Shown: positions 1 to 9,756 of the stretch, piece by piece | How positions within the stretch are numbered: position 1 is the first letter of the stretch | Layout: each line of letters opens with the position of its first letter | Assembly (NCBI GenBank): GCA_039619475.1 | Contig: CM077115.1 | Location: 40,372,444-40,436,443, forward strand | From: Icerya purchasi | Lineage: Eukaryota; Arthropoda; Insecta; Hemiptera; Monophlebidae | Reading direction: 5' to 3' | Length of the DNA stretch: 64,000 nucleotides | The notes under the pieces: generated by a model | Seen by the model: the letters and a program-made list of their open reading frames with translations, nothing else | Told to the model about the DNA's origin: nothing | The model's database searches: none | Translations under genes and position numbers: made by a program

Positions 1-604
1 TGTTTCACAAACACTTAAAAGTACAACACTATAATATATAATAGAAATGTTACAATTTCAATGTGAATACTTTGGATGATAATACAGATGGGAGAGAACA
101 GCCTAAAATTTCTGCGCTGTATAAAACTGAATAATGGTTCAGGGGAATAATGTTCAAATTCCGTTAGTAATAAGCTTATAAATCGCGCTTTGGTGGTTCC
201 AAATTCATCTTTATTTGGGAATCTACATTTCCTTAGGGAATTTTAATCTTGCGATAATACTTCATAGGTCACACTCTACTCTTACGTATACGTGAATTTT
301 ATCAAAATGTTAAAGCCACCTCGAGAGTGAATTGCATTATAGAATTTCTCATTTGCTCGAATCCACTCTCAACTAGTAAAGCAATCAACGAATTAATTAA
401 GTTTCACAAGCAATCGTCAAACATTTAGCGATATATGCACATGACGCAAAAGCTACATTTCTCTATATCTGTATGGGATTATTCGTTTTTCGCGTTACAA
501 ATAAGAAAAGAAAATCGAAAATGCATAAGCTAGAAATATTACAAATTATCATATCTGTATGACTCTCTACGACGATGTATATATGATTTGGTGTAATATT
601 TAAA
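1..604. other. AT-rich non-coding stretch
   Basis: No open frame with recognisable protein similarity, no splice-bounded coding block and no repeat was seen on either strand. It ends at an 8-bp TATTTAAA that flanks the MITE-like element beginning at 605. Confidence 0.5.
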
Positions 605-932
605 GGGGCTGTATCGTTTCGGCTTAGATCATTTCGGTCTCGTCCTTTTTCCGGATAAATCTAATTCAGTGTTAGTGAGTTTTTAATTTTTTTTCCCTTT
701 AATTAATATCATATTTAAAGCGTAAAATAATGATTAAATTAAAAAAAAAAAAAAAACAGGCTCCGGCAAATTAGTAATTAATTTGGTTAGAAAATAAGTC
801 AGCGGTTTTCAATGGTTTTTATTTTTCGTTCATATATCGCTGAAAAAATTATTTCCTCTTATAAAGACTTGGAAATGTAATCTCATAGGACAAGGCCGAA
901 AAATGTAACGAAGCCGAAACGATCGAGACTCG
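605..932. mobile_element. MITE-like element with imperfect terminal inverted repeats
   Basis: The two ends carry inverted copies of a block with core ATCGTTTCGGCTT (613-625 and inverted at 911-923), followed inward by further alignable sequence (CATTTCGGTCTCGTCC on the left against CATTTTTCGGCCTTGTCC on the right). The element is about 328 bp, has no ORF, and is flanked by identical 8-bp TATTTAAA at 597-604 and 933-940, consistent with a target-site duplication. An 8-bp duplication fits hAT or Merlin/PIF-like mobilisation, but the outermost bases of the repeats match poorly, so the superfamily is unassigned. TATTTAAA is also not rare in AT-rich DNA. Confidence 0.5.
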
Positions 933-940
933 TATTTAAA

Positions 941-2091
941 TCGGTATAAATGCGTATATTTCATCACGAAATGACGTCTTTATTTGTTTCCAATTCCTAC
1001 AGGTGTAAATAAATGTGTATCGCTTACTTTTTAATAAACCGAAAAAAAAAATACGATGATCACTAAAACGACCGCTGTCGCCTCCCATTTAAATTTTACC
1101 GGTTTAGTAAAATTTCCCCGAACATAAGATCTTAACCGATCGATTTCTAATCATCAAAATCGTTTGAACCGTTTCGGAGAAGCCAGTTAATATGTTTGCA
1201 TATTTATACATATGTACAATTTTTACTCATATTATAGCGATATAATTGAAGAAAAAAAATTGTATACAGAAGTTCTTTACCCAGCGAAGTTTTTCAGTAA
1301 ACATAATATACATCGCGTAGATGTAATATAAAAAAATTTAAGTATACTCTTATTAACATAGTGAAGATTTAATAAATCGCTAGCTTTGCTCAACCCCCAA
1401 AGAGGTTTCTATCCATGCATTACAACCCGTCGTAGCATTATTAAATGTTAAACCGTCAAAATGTTAAATGTTTATAGTTCTGTACAATATTGAAGCGGTG
1501 TACTCTCTTGTAAACTGTAAATTTATGATAAAAAAAAAAAAAAAAATCCAATAATCTCATCCGTTTATGAAACAAATTCTTTCCGATTGCTGATGGACGC
1601 TCAAATTTTCAATTTTGAATGAATTCGATTAATGTAAATTATTCATGACAACTGATACCGCTATGCGAAAGAAGCGAACACATATACTATTCGGACGTTC
1701 TCAATTTTTAGTTATTTCTGGCTACTTGATTAATATTAAAAAATAATTTTCAAAATAAAACGCAGAAAGAAAAATGAAAATTTCAAATAGTTCACCAAAA
1801 AATGTTTGTTACTAATAGAGGAATTATTTATAATGTTTTAATTTATTTATTTTTTTTTACATTTTACGGCAAATAAATTGTATTTCACGACTGCATGTTA
1901 AAAAAGTAAATAATATAATTTTTTTTTTTTTTGTTTCGCAATAGAACCACTATGGAAAAACCAAAGATAAATATAGCAGCAGGTATGCAGAAACTTATCG
2001 GAAATTAGGAAAAATATCGAAAGTTTTACTCATAATTTTCCGAATCTGGTTTAAACAATTAAACTAGAATAACTCTCCTTCGTCCACACAG
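941..2091. other. AT-rich non-coding stretch
   Basis: Contains homopolymer A and T runs (for example 1531-1545 and 1920-1932) and no recognisable coding or repeat structure. Its last bases form a possible splice acceptor (TCCACACAG, 2083-2091). Confidence 0.45.
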
Positions 2092-2207
2092 CATTTTTAA
2101 CCGAACAAGTCGGCTCGATTATCTACTGCGATATCGCCGTGACACCCAGAACCTGCAGATACGTGCACTATAACAACCGGTGTATCACATTGGGCGAGTG
2201 TGTTTAA
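2092..2207 (+). CDS. candidate cysteine-rich terminal exon (unidentified)
   Basis: A block richer in GC than its surroundings follows a pyrimidine-rich stretch and an AG at 2090-2091. Read in phase 1, the same phase as the CCP exons downstream, it stays open for 37 codons and ends in TAA at 2205-2207. The peptide has four cysteines (spacing C-x7-C-x8-C-x6-C) and ends NNRCITLGECV. The family is not recognised: the pattern resembles small extracellular disulphide modules in general, but no Kunitz, Kazal, WAP or CCP signature is complete. It could be the last exon of a gene beginning left of the window. It could also belong to the CCP gene if a weak phase-1 donor (GTGTTT after 2199) is used. It may equally be chance. 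Confidence 0.3.
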
Positions 2208-3312
2208 TGAAAAAATCTTGTTTGTGTTTGTTTTGTTTCATTGAGCATTGTGGGCACTGCTCTAGCAGTTGCGGCCGATACTGTAGAATGAAATTTCTCC
2301 TCCTGAATTTTCTATTATTAGTAATTTTTAATATCTAGTCGTGGCGTAGTTTGCTGGCCAAATGAACTGTTCTGTTCGGGGTAAAAAAAAAAAAGAAATA
2401 GAAAAAAAAATAGAAAATAGAGTGTGTTTATTCGAATACGATTGTTTAATATATGCTATTGAATTCTAGCCTATCATCATCCGCAATCATATTAAGTAGA
2501 AGACGCAAGACTGGCTATCTTTTTGTCTCATTATAGCGAAAAGCGGTTTTTATTTTTCTAGATATTTTAAAGCTAAAACCACATGTTGGCTGGATAAAGC
2601 TCATTTATAGTTAATGAAAAACTTGTTGCTCGTTCAATCGTAGGAATTTCTGCTGTACCAAAAAAATGCATACAAGTTTAAACGCGCTGGCACAAACCAG
2701 GGTCGTAAAAAGACCAGTCAACTGATAACCCACAAAATTAACACAGTTTAAACTTCGGATATTTTATTATGCTTTGAGTGTAAAAGCATTCCGATCCTTA
2801 GAAAAACGAGGTTAATTTCTACTAATTGGAAGCTTAAAATGAGAAAAAAAAAAACATATATATATTTCTAAGCCATTAAGCTTTTGCCATAGAACACAGT
2901 CTGCTAACATTTCTAGTTTGTAAATGTTCTTGATTTAATCAGGACCGTTCAATTTATGCGAATGAAATATTTAGTGTAGCGTGAAAATGGCCTATAACGG
3001 CATTGAAGAGAAGAAATAATTTTTACTCATGCAACCGATTTGTTGCTACAATTGACTTTTACTGTAATTTAAACATGTTAATTAATGATGCGATTATCGA
3101 CGCCGATGTATTAATTTACAGTTCAATCAACATAAAAATTAAAATAAGTTTAAATACTTGATAATTTTAAAGAAATATATTAAATTTTTAAGTTGTTTTT
3201 TTTTTTTGTAATTTAAAGTTTTAATTACAAAATTAAAATTTTAAAATTTCGAAAAACATTTTTTTTCTCTAATATTTAATTGAATTTTGAAGCAATAGAT
3301 TTAGTTAGAAAT
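2208..3312. other. AT-rich non-coding stretch
   Basis: Nothing recognisable on either strand; short A and T runs only. Confidence 0.45.
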
Positions 3313-3580
3313 TTAGTGTGACTAGTGGTTAAGGTGCTTGACTAGCAAATCAGAGGTGTCATAGGTTTTCGGGATGTCCCGGATCCAAGTCACTCCCAGG
3401 TTTACCCAGCCTGAAATAATTGGGTACCAGAGAAATCTGCGAAAGTAAAGGCGGATCCTAAGTAGAAAAGAATTGGCCCCTCTACTCTTATTATTGCCGT
3501 TGGGCTTAGCACATTGTGAACCTTAACTTCACCACCCCCGACGCCCTGTCGAAGATATGGGACTTACAGGTACACCTACA
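3313..3580 (+). mobile_element. tRNA-derived SINE, copy 1
   Basis: The head retains the polymerase III A-box-like ACTAGTGGTTAAGGTGCTTG and a decayed B-box region. The body (CCCAGCCTGAAATAATTGGG, then the stretch around GTTGGGCTTAGCACATTGTG and GACGCCCTGTC) matches two further copies at 31935-32201 (minus) and 32290-32500 (plus). The first anticodon-arm sequence and TTCGA motif of copy 2 show the tRNA origin best. No ORF is expected; transcription would be by RNA polymerase III and retroposition would need a partner LINE. Copy 1 is moderately diverged, so it is an old insertion. Confidence 0.75.
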
Positions 3581-5394
3581 TGCGCCCTGTGAATGTGATA
3601 GCGTGTAGTTTCAGTAATAAGTATATTTTATGTGCAAAACCAATAAAATTTTATTGCATTTTCGCTCATGAATGGGTTCAATTTCGATTATAAGAAAGGG
3701 ATGTTTCAGTATAAAGGGTTTATATTTTGTACGTAAAAACAATGAAACTTTCATTAGATCATGCTGCTGTTAATCCGCAAATTTTCCTCGTAGTTCATTC
3801 GAATGGATCCGAATTTTGAGTTATTCTTCCTCATCTCTAATGGGGCATTTGACTGAACAAAATCTCAACTTTAACGGTTTTAGTTGTTTCGTTATTTACG
3901 CAGTTATCAACTGTCTGAAAATTAGTTCAAATTATTAGTTTTTACAGTAATTTTAAATTGCTCGAATGATAATTTCAAATTATTCGAAATTTAATATTTC
4001 AGGTCATTTTAATTGTTTACAATTTAAAATTCGTTGAAATTATTCAGAATTTAAATGACTAAAATAATTAAATTTTAATAATTGAATCTTAAAAGAAGTG
4101 CAGTTTTAATATAGGTAACCAATTACCGCCATTTGCAGCCTTACTGGCCAGGTGGTAGCTTTAAAATAACTAGATTAACCTTTCCGAGAAAATTATTACT
4201 GTTTAAACCGCCGTTTGCTTTTTTTTATTTTTTTTTTTTTATTTCTTCGTTTGGTTTTTCATTTTTCAATTTGTAAAATGCTTAATGAAAAGCTTTCGTA
4301 CGATACATTGTGTGAAATCCTACCTTTTTTATACGCCCGATTCACAGAAAAGGAAGTACTTGAATTTTATTTACGACATTGTGTTTTTCCATATTTCAAG
4401 TTAAATTGAGGTTTTTTTTTTGTTTTTTTTTTGTTTTTTCTTTTTAATTTAAATTAAGCGTTGGAATTCTTTCGTTGTGAAAATTTGTTTTTACATACAC
4501 TTTTTGCCCGATGTGCAAAAACAACTTGATTATGTTAACAAATTATGATAAATTTTTTAAAACGATTGCCAAAATGTAACCGGCTTACTAAGTTATGTGC
4601 AGGATTTTATTGACTTTTTTTCTTCCCCTTTTTTCTTTGACGTTACCAGCAAGAGGTATTGACCCAACGACTAGTTAAGGAATTACTAGATAGGAATTCT
4701 ATTGGAGGCTTATTTCGGCATATTTTTTTAATTCACTTGTTTATCGTTATTTTTGACCATTTTTTTTTTTTTTAATTTCGTTTTCTTGTTTGTTTTTTGA
4801 CATAATGATGTTAGCGCCAATTTGATTTTAGTTCGTTCATATTGGAATTCGTACGAATTCGAGTTGTAAACAACGATAAATTGAACGAACTAAAATTATA
4901 GCGAAAATAACTGCCGCGATTAGTACAATCGCTTCCTCCAGTTTCTTTTCTGCTGCAGAAAAGATTTCCAAGTTGCCGCGTTATTTATTAGTATAATAAT
5001 GCGACAAGCCACGGCCGTGACATTCTTCAATTCACCAAGAAGCATAACGACTGGACCTAGCTTTCATGAACTTACCGGTTTTGTGTTTAGATCAGATGCT
5101 TTTACGAGAACGTCTAATTAATGCAATTGCACAAGTTGTTACATTGCACAAAAACCCTCGTTAATTATTGAAAAGTTGTTGGAAATCCGTTTTTTTTTTA
5201 TTTTTTTTATTTTTTTCATTGCCCTATTTGCGTTAGTAGATGAAAATTCAAGTCTCGAATCCAACGTTTGAAGATAAAAAATATAATAAAGCAACGCCTC
5301 GTGTTATGTGACATGATTAGCAAGTGAGGACTAATTTTGAAAAAAAGAAAAAGAAAATCTAAAATATATCAGCTCTGGTCATCATCATCGTTAA
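3581..5394. other. AT-rich non-coding stretch with a small inverted repeat
   Basis: No coding similarity seen. The only structured item is the 15-bp perfect inverted repeat at 4825-4839/4882-4896, listed separately. Long T-rich runs occur at 4218-4260 and 4410-4450. Confidence 0.45.
4825..4896. repeat. short inverted repeat sharing a 15-mer with the Merlin element
   Basis: ATTTTAGTTCGTTCA (4825-4839) recurs as its exact reverse complement at 4882-4896 with a 42-bp spacer. The same 15-mer occurs inside the subterminal hairpin of the Merlin element at 17323-17337. This suggests a fragment or non-autonomous relative of that element, but no flanking terminal repeats are visible here. Confidence 0.45.
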
Positions 5395-6000
5395 GCGCAT
5401 GCCTTCCGTCCATCCACCGTGGAGTCCAAACCACCATGAAGGCACCATTTACATCATGATCTTTAATCACCTTCCCACGCTATCGACCAACGCCGCCGTA
5501 CCAGTGTTACACCCAAGCGAACTGAAGAAATACGCAAAATCCGAAATAATGTCTGATTGGGAGATTGAGTGGAAAAGCAGCCATTCGAACAAACTACTGA
5601 CAATTAAACGGACGATTACTGACTGGACTTACGTTATAGGCAAAGCTGCATCAAACCGGGATATCGAATCAACCTTGAACAGAATCTAGCTAGGTCATAC
5701 TCTAACCTCACATGCATACCTGCTGGACCACCAGGAGCCTCCAGCCTGCACTCAATGCAATTGCCAGATCACAGTCAAACACATCATCACTGAATGCCCC
5801 ATCTACAGTGCCGAACGCCAACAATCCACACTTACAGACGATCACTCCGCGAATTTAAACATAAATAATTTATACAGACTAATTAAATTTATAAATATTA
5901 CAAACCTTAAAATAATGTAAATAACCTCATCCGAGGTGATAGCCCCCTCCCTGGCAATATGTACCTCGTTAATAATAAAATAAATAAAATAAATAAAATT
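5395..6000 (+). pseudogene. 3' end of an I/R1-type LINE (ORF2 C-terminus), decayed
   Basis: The frame from about 5395 reads as the ORF2 tail of an RNase H-bearing LINE. It has a basic W-rich stretch (SDWEIEWKSSHSNKLLTIK), a ...GHT... segment, then a zinc-finger-like CTQCNCQITVKHIITEC near 5752-5802 (CCHC). The frame is broken by TAG at 5687-5689, after which the similarity continues. The protein tail ends about 5920, followed by a short 3' UTR and an A-rich tail of AATAAA-type repeats (5973-6000), typical of a LINE 3' end. The 5' part is missing. This differs in sequence from LINE-A and from the 8272-9186 element. Confidence 0.7.
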
Positions 6001-6553
6001 GAGTCTCTTGAGACCAGAGATTGCATGCATTATTTAATTAATCTATCTCTGGTCCGAGTAATCGTCTCTCGTAGACTTTTACATGTTGAGTTTACCGGGG
6101 AAGGTTCGTTGTCATTAATTCTAATTTCCTTAGTAGTCCTTTTATTGACTTTCCTTGTATCTTTCCTTGTACCGCCAACATGAACAAGTCGTTTTCTCTA
6201 AATTTGTCAGCCAGATATTTCATTTTTTGATTTCTTCGACTAGTTTCCGTTTTTCCTCTATTTATTGCTAACACCTGCCGTATTTTTTATGTGTTCGGTC
6301 CATGATATTTTCAATAGTCTCCGAGAGCACCGCATCTTGAAAGCCGCTATTCTTTTTTCTCGCAATCTGCATTCATGGTCCGTGTTTCACAAGAATATTT
6401 TAGGACGATCCATACATAGCAGCGCATTATTCTACGAAATCTATTAATATATGGTAAAACCAACGTCAAGATGAGACTGGAATGAGTCGTTTTTTGTTGT
6501 TTGGTTTTTTTGCGCCTCATCAACCGATTAAAAGGAAAAGGAGTTGGTATATT
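6001..6553. other. unassigned stretch
   Basis: Contains only short, low-complexity frames and a small GAGACCAGAGAT...ATCTCTGGTC inverted pair near 6009-6054. No recognised family. Confidence 0.35.
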
Positions 6554-6770
6554 TTAATAATCCGGGTGGATACTGTTAATAAGAAAGAACAAATAACGGA
6601 AATAATATGCGGAGAGAGAAAAAGACTGGATATAGGCTGCGCAATAACGAGTAGGAAAATCAAGTCTCAGCAAACTGAGATACAAAATAGAACGTTCAAC
6701 AGAAAGAAATGAACAGTTGAAGAATGATCGCCATCGCAAGCGAGTGTGTTTCGTTTGAATGAAAAGCATA
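6554..6770 (-). pseudogene. LINE-A 3' fragment
   Basis: The minus-strand frame contains NCSFLSVERSILYLSLLRLD followed by FPTRYCAAYI. This matches the C-terminal zinc-region tail of LINE-A seen more fully at 51190-51410 and 59210-59480. Only the 3' coding tail is present. It lies head to head with the plus-strand LINE-A fragment starting at 6850. Confidence 0.5.
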
Positions 6771-6849
6771 ATTAAAAACAGGAGGAAGGTAGTAGAGTGG
6801 CTAATCGAATTCGCTCAAAATTAAATTACTATAATTACTTATATGGAAA

Positions 6850-8015
6850 CTCGTTCAAACTTGTCCTTTAGATCACCTTCAAAACGCTTACTTTCGGCTT
6901 CGTCTCGAAGCTTTAAAGTCATCTCCCATCTCAGCTATTCTACCTACATCTAACACCCGTCCACTGTTTATACGCAGATCTTATTTCGGCTATCGTTTTC
7001 TCATCAGACTTTTTTGTTTTTCAGTTTTCTCATTATTCTTTTATCTGTCGCCACTAGTTTTTTTTCTTCTCTCTCTAATAAAAGTCTAATTCTAACATTT
7101 TCGTTTATCTTTCCAGATTTTCGCCCTTTATTCTTCCTCTTCGCAAGTTTCCATTCTTTTCTTACATACACGCCAAATTATTAAACCCACCAAATATCGA
7201 CTTCGTGCCATCCAAACTTAAATTCTTTCCCACTCGTATCGCTATCAATGAATTTAATACCAGTAATTCCTCATTTTGCAGTCACTCTTACAGCTTTACT
7301 GTCGAATCTAACGGCACCAGCGGAAGAGGAGCCTCGTTCTCGTGCTCTCGATTTAGCCATTCTCAATATCCTCTCGGCTACCTTTCTTTTACTCTATGTT
7401 TACCATTGAATCTATTACTGTTCTACAAGGTTTTACTTATATTTCGTTTCCTGAAAATCCTACCGAATTCCTCGTATTTGACTCCCTACGCGTCGTTATC
7501 GATCTCTTCCGCATGACCTCTACTAACATCTACTCAGATTGACTTCCTTCGATTTCGCAGACATAGACGTTAAAGGAAACGAAGCTGTCAACCTTTTTTC
7601 CAGATGTGCAGCTTCTAACAGACGTTTTATTAACAATATTCCAGCACATAATGTTTTTCTCTCAACTATATCCTGCCACCTAAGTTGTGGTAATACATTT
7701 ATGTTTCATTTTCCTCTAATCTTAATTCTTTTTATCCGCTACTTAGCCCTTTCCCTGTTTCTCGTCCTTAGTTCTGTTACTACCATCACCCGCGTCCATC
7801 ATAATTACTAAACTATCCCACCTTCGTTTCTCGCATAGCCTCTTCCCTTCTTCTGTAAACAACATTTCCTTAACAATATAACGTTCCATTGCATCCTAAA
7901 AGTTTCTACTACGTTTATGACACAGATCACATATTTTTCGAGTTCTCCTGTTTATCTCGTGAGCGTGATTTACTCTATTATTATCTTTCCTGCCTCCTAC
8001 GTGTTTTTTTTTTCT
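6850..8015 (+). pseudogene. LINE-A fragment: RT thumb, RNase H and C-terminal region
   Basis: Read across frame changes, the stretch gives, in order: CLRL...KSSPISAILPTSNT (RT C-terminal or thumb, about 6870-6960), FIRRSYFGYRFLI, an RNase H start with SNGTSGRGASFS (7290-7345), the RNase H end VKGNEAVNLFSRCAASNRR (7569-7625), and the zinc-region tail DTDHIFFEFSCLSRERDLLY (about 7918-7978). The order RT-RNase H-zinc tail is that of I/R1-superfamily LINE ORF2. Several frameshifts and stops make it non-functional. A T-rich 3' portion ends near 8015. Confidence 0.65.
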
Positions 8016-8262
8016 TTTCGATCATTCCTGTTTGATAATTATTCATTGATTCCATATCCGATGAAATAAAAGTATAGTTCTTATCCCAGCTGACCCAATG
8101 TTCTCTGTTAGAAACCCCCTCGGCCGCCAAAGGAAAAAAATCAGTTAGAAAACGGCACTGACAGAACATTTTTAAATAACAAATAACAAGTTCCTGAACA
8201 GCAGCAACCAGAAAAATATAAGAATAAATCCTAGAGGCAGCCCAACGAGGCCAAGGCTCCAA

Positions 8263-8268
8263 GCCACT

Positions 8269-8271
<3 letters not shown>
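8263..8271. repeat. target-site duplication, left copy (GCCACTATT)
   Basis: GCCACTATT here is repeated at 9187-9195. The two copies flank the LINE insertion between them, the left one abutting its poly(A) tail. Confidence 0.75.
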
Positions 8272-8299
<28 letters not shown>

Positions 8300-9186
8300 A
8301 GAAGGGGTACTAAACCACTCGCCGCATGTAACTACCTAGGTTATCGCAGTGAGTGGACCCACGTTTAAAACAGACTCCTTAGCTCGCTAACCTGAACGAA
8401 AGTTATAAGATTGTTCAAAGCGGTAGGGGTATTTGAGAGGATGTCTTCAATCGATGTGATCTGGCCTCGCCGTAACCCATTTAGACGTGTGCATTTCAGC
8501 AAGATATGCGAAACTGACGGGTATTCATCCATAGAACAAAGTGGGCAGGTACTTGGCTTTGGGGCTTGTTTGAGGATATAGTCGTGGGAAAAGGACGTAT
8601 GTCCCGTTCTCAGGCGATTGATTGCCGAAAACACTTTGCGTTCTGTTCCGACTGGAGGCCACCATGGCTCCGTCGTAGGCTTCAGTTCCCTGAGGAAGGT
8701 CGACTGAGACATCCAGTCATGACTCCACTGTGCGAAGACCGTATGTAACAGGAAACCTCTCAAAGATAATGGACCAAAAGCAAATAACGGCATTGGGCAC
8801 ATCATGAATGACTGAGCGACCAGGTCAACCCGCTCATTCCCCGGAACACCGGCATGACTGGGGACCCATAAAAAAACAACTCGGCATCCCCTTCGGCTCA
8901 GCTGGTATAAGATAGCCAGAACTTCTAGGACCATTGGTGATTCCGGGTGATCTGACTGCAAAGCACATATGGACTGCAAGGAATCAGTCACCAGTAAGAT
9001 TCCGAGCGGTTGGGATCTCAGTTCTAAGTATGTCTGAAGACAAAACAACACAGCATACATTTCGGCTTCCGCAATGGATACAACGTTGTTCAACCGTATG
9101 CCCTCTGCGATTCCGTCTATTTCGAAAGCGCATGCAGCTGTGGCAGCCTTGGACTCATTAGCTTTGGATCCATCAGTGTATGCTTT
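8272..9186 (-). mobile_element. 5'-truncated LINE insertion with poly(A) tail and TSD
   Basis: On the minus strand the element starts inside the RNase H domain, ends in a short 3' UTR and has a poly(A) tail (T-run 8270-8294 on the plus strand). It is flanked by 9-bp GCCACTATT duplications. This is the classic product of target-primed reverse transcription with abortive 5' truncation. The coding part is one uninterrupted frame, so the copy is fairly young. Confidence 0.85.
8365..9186 (-). CDS. LINE ORF2 C-terminus: RNase H plus CCHC zinc region (5'-truncated)
   Basis: The open frame continues upstream of the first internal start codon to the 5' truncation point and begins with AYTDGSK, the first catalytic aspartate motif of RNase H. 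It continues with IAEAEMYAV (catalytic Glu), VTDSLQS (Asp) and WVPSHAGVPGNERVD (His/Asp motif). After about 60 residues comes CPLCSMDEYPSVSHILLKC, a CCHC motif usual at the ORF2 end of I/R1-like LINEs. The intact family protein would carry an endonuclease and reverse transcriptase upstream; these are absent because of 5' truncation. The copy cannot retrotranspose by itself. There is no evidence of host function. Confidence 0.8.
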   Translation of the reverse strand, partial: KAYTDGSKANESKAATAACAFEIDGIAEGIRLNNVVSIAEAEMYAVLFCLQTYLELRSQPLGILLVTDSLQSICALQSDHPESPMVLEVLAILYQLSRRGCRVVFLWVPSHAGVPGNERVDLVAQSFMMCPMPLFAFGPLSLRGFLLHTVFAQWSHDWMSQSTFLRELKPTTEPWWPPVGTERKVFSAINRLRTGHTSFSHDYILKQAPKPSTCPLCSMDEYPSVSHILLKCTRLNGLRRGQITSIEDILSNTPTALNNLITFVQVSELRSLF

Positions 9187-9195
9187 GCCACTATT
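9187..9195. repeat. target-site duplication, right copy (GCCACTATT)
   Basis: Exact match to 8263-8271; marks the 5' truncation point of the minus-strand LINE. Confidence 0.75.
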
Positions 9196-9706
9196 AAATT
9201 AAGATCAATTCAGAGAAATTTTATTTTCCACTGAAAGAGATTACTTTTTATAACGTTACTTTTAGATCCACTTAAGAAGGAAATATTAAGACCATTCTTA
9301 TTTTTTATTTCATTTTTGAAATGATAGTGTTATTCATTCGTTTTTATTTGTTTAATTTTTTTGATAGTGTGCGTAGGTAGATAGTTCGGTACGAAATATT
9401 TTATTCTTCCCTAAATGAATTACGCATGAACAATCTTATTGTTCACATTGAAACGATAAATCTTATTTTTACTACCATAAAGCTCAAAACTTAGATAGAA
9501 AAAGTTGAACATTTTTATTGATCACATTTGTCGCATTCTTAATCGTATCGGCTTTTAAAATATTTTGGAAACTACTACATATATTCAATTTATTTCAAAT
9601 AGGTTTACTGCGATGAGCAACAGTTTCCAGTTATCCACACGTTCAGGGCCGTATCTAGACCAAAATTCCCGCGAGGAGGGGGGGGATACGAAAATATTTT
9701 TATAAT

Positions 9707-9756
<50 letters not shown>

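Noticed and set aside
8566..9161. Plus-strand frames opposite the RNase H region
   Set aside because: Shadows of the minus-strand LINE ORF.
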